Assembly: GCF_004353925.1 (NCBI RefSeq)
Contig: NZ_SMOK01000012.1
Span: 62,001-126,000 of the forward strand
Length of the DNA stretch: 64,000 nt
Origin: Pseudomonas sp. H9
GTDB taxonomy: Bacteria; Pseudomonadota; Gammaproteobacteria; Pseudomonadales; Pseudomonadaceae
Reading direction: 5' to 3'
In this document: positions 58,198-64,000 of the stretch, piece after piece
Numbering within the stretch: the first letter of the stretch is position 1
How the letters are laid out: each line of letters begins with the position of its first letter
Position numbers and translations under genes: made by a program
Notes under the pieces: generated by a model
Databases searched by the model: none
Seen by the model: the letters and a program-made list of their open reading frames with translations, nothing else
What the model was told of the DNA's origin: nothing

Positions 58198-58385
58198 AAA
58201 AAAAGCCCGCGTGAGCGGGCTTGTTGGTAACCGACGGGACCCAAGCATCCAGGTCCGGCCGGTCATCTGTTTGTGAAAACGTGCAGCTTTTCTGTGAACC
58301 TACATCTCTGATGTAGGTTCTCAAAAAAGATGACTCGCGCTTCCCAACAATCGCTGGCGGAAAATCATCTTTTTTGAGATTCCGT
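58198..58385 (-). ncRNA. structured repeat element A ending in a terminator
   Basis: Minus-strand order: stem CTCAAAAAAGATGA / TCATCTTTTTTGAG, stem AACCTACATC / GATGTAGGTT, then GTTCACAGAAAAGCTGCACG, AGATGACCGG, and a GCCCGC/GCGGGC terminator with a run of T. It is the most complete copy of a three-copy element. No intact gene lies upstream on this strand, so it may be an independent small RNA or a duplication relic. The 57930-58528 stretch contains no gene that I support. Confidence 0.5.
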
Positions 58386-58439
58386 CTTTTGGGATTCACA
58401 AAATAAATGAGAAAAGCCGATTCTCTTCACACAATAGTT

Positions 58440-58455
58440 GGTTCCACGTGGAACA
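58440..58455. other. parS site
   Basis: GGTTCCACGTGGAACA contains the perfect palindrome GTTCCACGTGGAAC, the Pseudomonas ParB-binding core; intergenic. Confidence 0.88.
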
Positions 58456-58528
58456 CGGACACGCCACCATGGTTGCGAAACCTCTAACTGGCTGCAGAAT
58501 TTCAGTTTTTACGTCAATTGAAGCATAG

Positions 58529-58666
58529 GCCTCCTATCTGATCCGTGGTGCATGCTGTCCAAACACCCCTAACGCAGGGTCATATGATATCGCTGGTTAT
58601 AGTAGTGATTGGGATGGTAAAGTGCTGGATGATGCTCTTTCTATTTTGAGAGGCAAAGGGTTGTGA
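58529..58666 (+). pseudogene. remnant of a polymorphic toxin C-terminus
   Basis: 45 codons are open from just after a TAG and read ...GACCPNTPNAGSYDIAG, then YSSDWDGKVLDDALSILRGKGL and TGA. No start codon or ribosome-binding site begins it. The TGA overlaps the next start (GTGA), the spacing typical for a toxin tip and its immunity gene. The toxin identity is unknown, and the link rests on context. Confidence 0.5.
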
Positions 58667-59091
58667 AAGTGAGATATAAAGAAGGCGATATTTTTATTAT
58701 TCCTGCAAAGGGTAAATTTATCCTCTGCCAAGTTGTTTTTCCCTCAAGAAGTAAATTTAAGAAAGTAATTGGTTTCTGCGTTCTATTTGTGCAAGAAAAT
58801 AAGGTCTTTAAAAATGACGGAGTTCTTACCCCTATTCCCATTATGGATATGGGGAGAGAACTGAAAATCATATTTACAGGGAATCAAAAAATTGAGGATG
58901 GTTCTTGGGAGATCATTGGTCACGCAGAGCTGACCGAGGATAAAGAAGAACTTAAAATATTTAACTATGCTGGTGGTCTGTATAAAGGGGAGGAGGAAAT
59001 AAGACGAATCCCTGTTTCCGAGTATAATAAATATACCATCATGGAAGTGTATGGTTTCGATCTTGTTAATACCTTGCTGGCAAGCCTGTAG
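58663..59091 (+). CDS. Imm26-like putative immunity protein
   Basis: 142 aa, A+T-rich compared with the host. It begins KVRYKEGDIFIIPAKGKFILCQVVFPS, resembling the Imm26 family (KxGDxFxIPL...G). GTG start overlaps the stop of the toxin remnant. Imm26 members neutralise toxins of polymorphic or T6SS type; here the toxin itself has decayed, so this may be an orphan immunity gene. Confidence 0.65.
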   Translation: MKVRYKEGDIFIIPAKGKFILCQVVFPSRSKFKKVIGFCVLFVQENKVFKNDGVLTPIPIMDMGRELKIIFTGNQKIEDGSWEIIGHAELTEDKEELKIFNYAGGLYKGEEEIRRIPVSEYNKYTIMEVYGFDLVNTLLASL

Positions 59092-59311
59092 CACCTCCGT
59101 TTTATAAGCTAGCATCTCGTATTTTCGGCTAAACCAAAGGTTGGTTCTGAACGAAGTAAAGCCCAATCTAGGCTGGGAAGTGTCTACGAAACCAGGGGCG
59201 ATTCATTTGAAATCTACATTTAATCCAATTAGCAAATTGAGATTACTTTTACAACTTCCTGTTATCTGTATTAATTTAATACTCAACAAGTATGCATAAT
59301 TACTACTTAAA

Positions 59312-59449
59312 TTATTTCAGCACGTATTTGAAGTCTTGCTTGATTCGCTCCTCCATCCAGATCAATTCGCCGCCCACTTCAGCCAGGGATCTAACTTCAC
59401 GCACACTTCGTTCACACGCGATCAGCTTCCGGTGAGCCGTTGGGGGAGG
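59312..59449 (-). pseudogene. short protein-like remnant on the minus strand
   Basis: About 45 codons read ...PPPPTAHRKLIACERSV, then REVRSLAEVGGELIWMEERI and KQDFKYVLK, ending in TAA. There is no start. The codon use is G+C-rich, unlike the A+T-rich stretch beside it. I cannot name the family. 59092-59311 next to it holds no gene that I can support. Confidence 0.35.
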
Positions 59450-59473
59450 AGGGTGGAGCACGGGAATTTTAGG

Positions 59474-59588
59474 TAAAAAAAAGCCCGCTAGTGCGGGCTT
59501 GATGGTGACCGACGGGGAGCAGGCGTAGGGCCCAGCCGGTCATCTATTTGTGAAAACGTGCAGCTTTTCTGTGAACCTACATCTCTGA
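59474..59588 (-). terminator. gyrB terminator within structured repeat element B
   Basis: On the minus strand directly after the gyrB stop: ATGTAGGTTCACAGAAAAGC, CACGTTTTCACAAATAGATG, ACCGGC, then an AAGCCCGC/GCGGGCTT stem and eight T. The first 54 nt match element A with one change. It is the transcription end of the dnaN-recF-gyrB row. Confidence 0.85.
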
Positions 59589-63114
<3,526 letters not shown>

Positions 63115-63133
63115 CTAGCGTCTGCTGATCAAA

Positions 63134-64000
63134 TTACAGACGCATCGGCATGACAACGTAAGCGGAGTCGTCATTGTCAGCTTCCTGCAGCAAGGCACTG
63201 CTGTTGGAGTCCGACAGAATCAAACGAACTTGCTCAGTGGTCATAACGCCCAGTACGTCCAGCAAGTAGCTGACGTTGAAGCCGATTTCCAGCGAGCTAC
63301 CGTTGTAGTCGACGCTGATTTCTTCTTCCGCTTCTTCTTGCTCCGGGTTGTTCGCCTGGATTTTCAGCTGGGCATTGGCCAACTGCAGTCGAATACCACG
63401 GTACTTCTCGTTGGACAGAATGGCAGTCCGGCTGAACGCTTCGCGCAGAGCCTGACGATCACCGACCACCAGCTTGTCACCACCTTTAGGCAGCACGCGC
63501 TCATAGTCCGGGAACTTGCCATCGACCAGCTTGGAGGTGAAGGTGAATTCACCGGTGGTGGCTCGAATGTGGTGTTGCCCCAACACAATGCTGACTTTGC
63601 CATCGGGCTCGGTCAGCAAACGCGCCAGCTCAAGGATACCCTTGCGTGGCACGATGACCTGGTGGCGGTCTGCCTGACCAATGTCAGCGCTCATCGAGCA
63701 CATGGCCAAACGGTGACCGTCGGTAGCCACTGCCCGCAGGGTGTTGGTAGACACTTCCAGCAACATACCGTTGAGGTAATAACGCACATCTTGCTGGGCC
63801 ATCGCAAAGCTGGTGCGTTCGATCAGGCGGCGCAGACGGCTTTGCTCAAGGTTGCAGGTCAGCGAACCCGGGCCTTCTTCAACGGTCGGGAAGTCGTTGG
63901 CTGGCAGGGTCGACAGGGTGAAACGGCTACGTCCGGCTTTGACGACGATTTTTTGCTCATCGAGTTTGATGTCGATCAGCGCGTCGTTTGGCAAGCTCTT
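63134..64000 (-). CDS. dnaN: DNA polymerase III beta sliding clamp (5' end beyond window)
   Basis: The C-terminal 288 codons or so of about 367 are visible; the frame is open at the right edge. Clamp segments seen: VKAGRSRFTLSTLPANDFP, RYYLNGMLLEV, RAVATDGHRLAMC and the C-terminal YVVMPMRL that forms part of the protein-binding pocket. It forms the processivity ring on DNA. Precedes recF and gyrB; dnaA and oriC are expected just beyond the edge. Confidence 0.97.
   Translation of the reverse strand, partial: KSLPNDALIDIKLDEQKIVVKAGRSRFTLSTLPANDFPTVEEGPGSLTCNLEQSRLRRLIERTSFAMAQQDVRYYLNGMLLEVSTNTLRAVATDGHRLAMCSMSADIGQADRHQVIVPRKGILELARLLTEPDGKVSIVLGQHHIRATTGEFTFTSKLVDGKFPDYERVLPKGGDKLVVGDRQALREAFSRTAILSNEKYRGIRLQLANAQLKIQANNPEQEEAEEEISVDYNGSSLEIGFNVSYLLDVLGVMTTEQVRLILSDSNSSALLQEADNDDSAYVVMPMRL

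Noticed and set aside
58064..58399. Open reading frame of 111 codons on the minus strand
   Set aside because: It spans the hairpins and the terminator of structured element A, has no ribosome-binding site, and its codons look random.
59100..59300. A roughly 60-codon startless plus-strand frame after the Imm26-like gene
   Set aside because: A+T-rich region where such a frame can occur by chance; no start, no family likeness.

Overview
The window is a piece of a Pseudomonas chromosome, probably of the putida/fluorescens group, lying just beside the replication origin. The right edge carries gyrB, recF and a truncated dnaN in the canonical order. Further left are blocks well known from the origin-proximal part of Pseudomonas genomes (trkA-rsmB-fmt-def, dprA-tsaC-qor-hemF-aroE, glyQS-tag-acyltransferase, trpI/trpBA, prlC-yheV). 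Three perfect ParB-binding sites (parS) and one near-perfect one lie in the right 12 kb. The backbone is G+C-rich and carries many Pseudomonas REP pairs after gene ends.

The outstanding feature is a 7.7-kb, strongly A+T-rich island (about 3447-11152). It has split the gene of a PA0069-type radical SAM protein exactly inside its iron-sulfur cysteine motif. The island encodes a large serine recombinase beside the left end, a MobC-like protein and a relaxase, a plasmid replication initiator with five iterons, two small exported proteins and two unknown proteins. Joining the host halves at a shared CAG triplet restores an uninterrupted 353-codon gene. Joining the island ends gives a symmetric attP. 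I read it as a mobilizable iteron plasmid that integrates and excises through its serine recombinase. Its target gene has a near-ideal LexA (SOS) box in front, and the interrupted gene now reads into the island's leftward genes. A multi-branched foldable structure sits between the iterons.

Region by region: 1-2372, SulP anion transporter (cut by the window edge) and beta-carbonic anhydrase; 2618-11385, interrupted radical SAM gene and island; 11.4-22.8 kb, housekeeping genes including prlC, gamma-carbonic anhydrase, paired lipoproteins, two DUF1161 proteins, dodecin, trpI and trpBA; 22.8-25.6 kb, an accessory type VI secretion locus with hcp, a DUF4225 putative effector, three related small membrane proteins (putative immunity) and a decayed effector fragment; 25.8-43.2 kb, SulP transporter, aroE to dprA, def-fmt-rsmB-trkA, lipid A acyltransferase, tag, glyQS, gmhB and plsC; 43.4-47.8 kb, MHS-family transporter, GMC oxidoreductase and LysR regulator; 47.8-52.4 kb, a sulfide/persulfide oxidation module (TauE-like exporter, SQR, persulfide dioxygenase, FisR-type sigma-54 activator with its promoter and a helically phased repeat array); 52.6-57.9 kb, DUF3300/DUF2950 and the ygiC-ygiB-DUF350 cluster with an eroded upstream gene; 57.9-59.6 kb, a decayed toxin-tail/Imm26-like segment with repeated 3'-UTR-like structured elements; 59.6-64 kb, gyrB-recF-dnaN.
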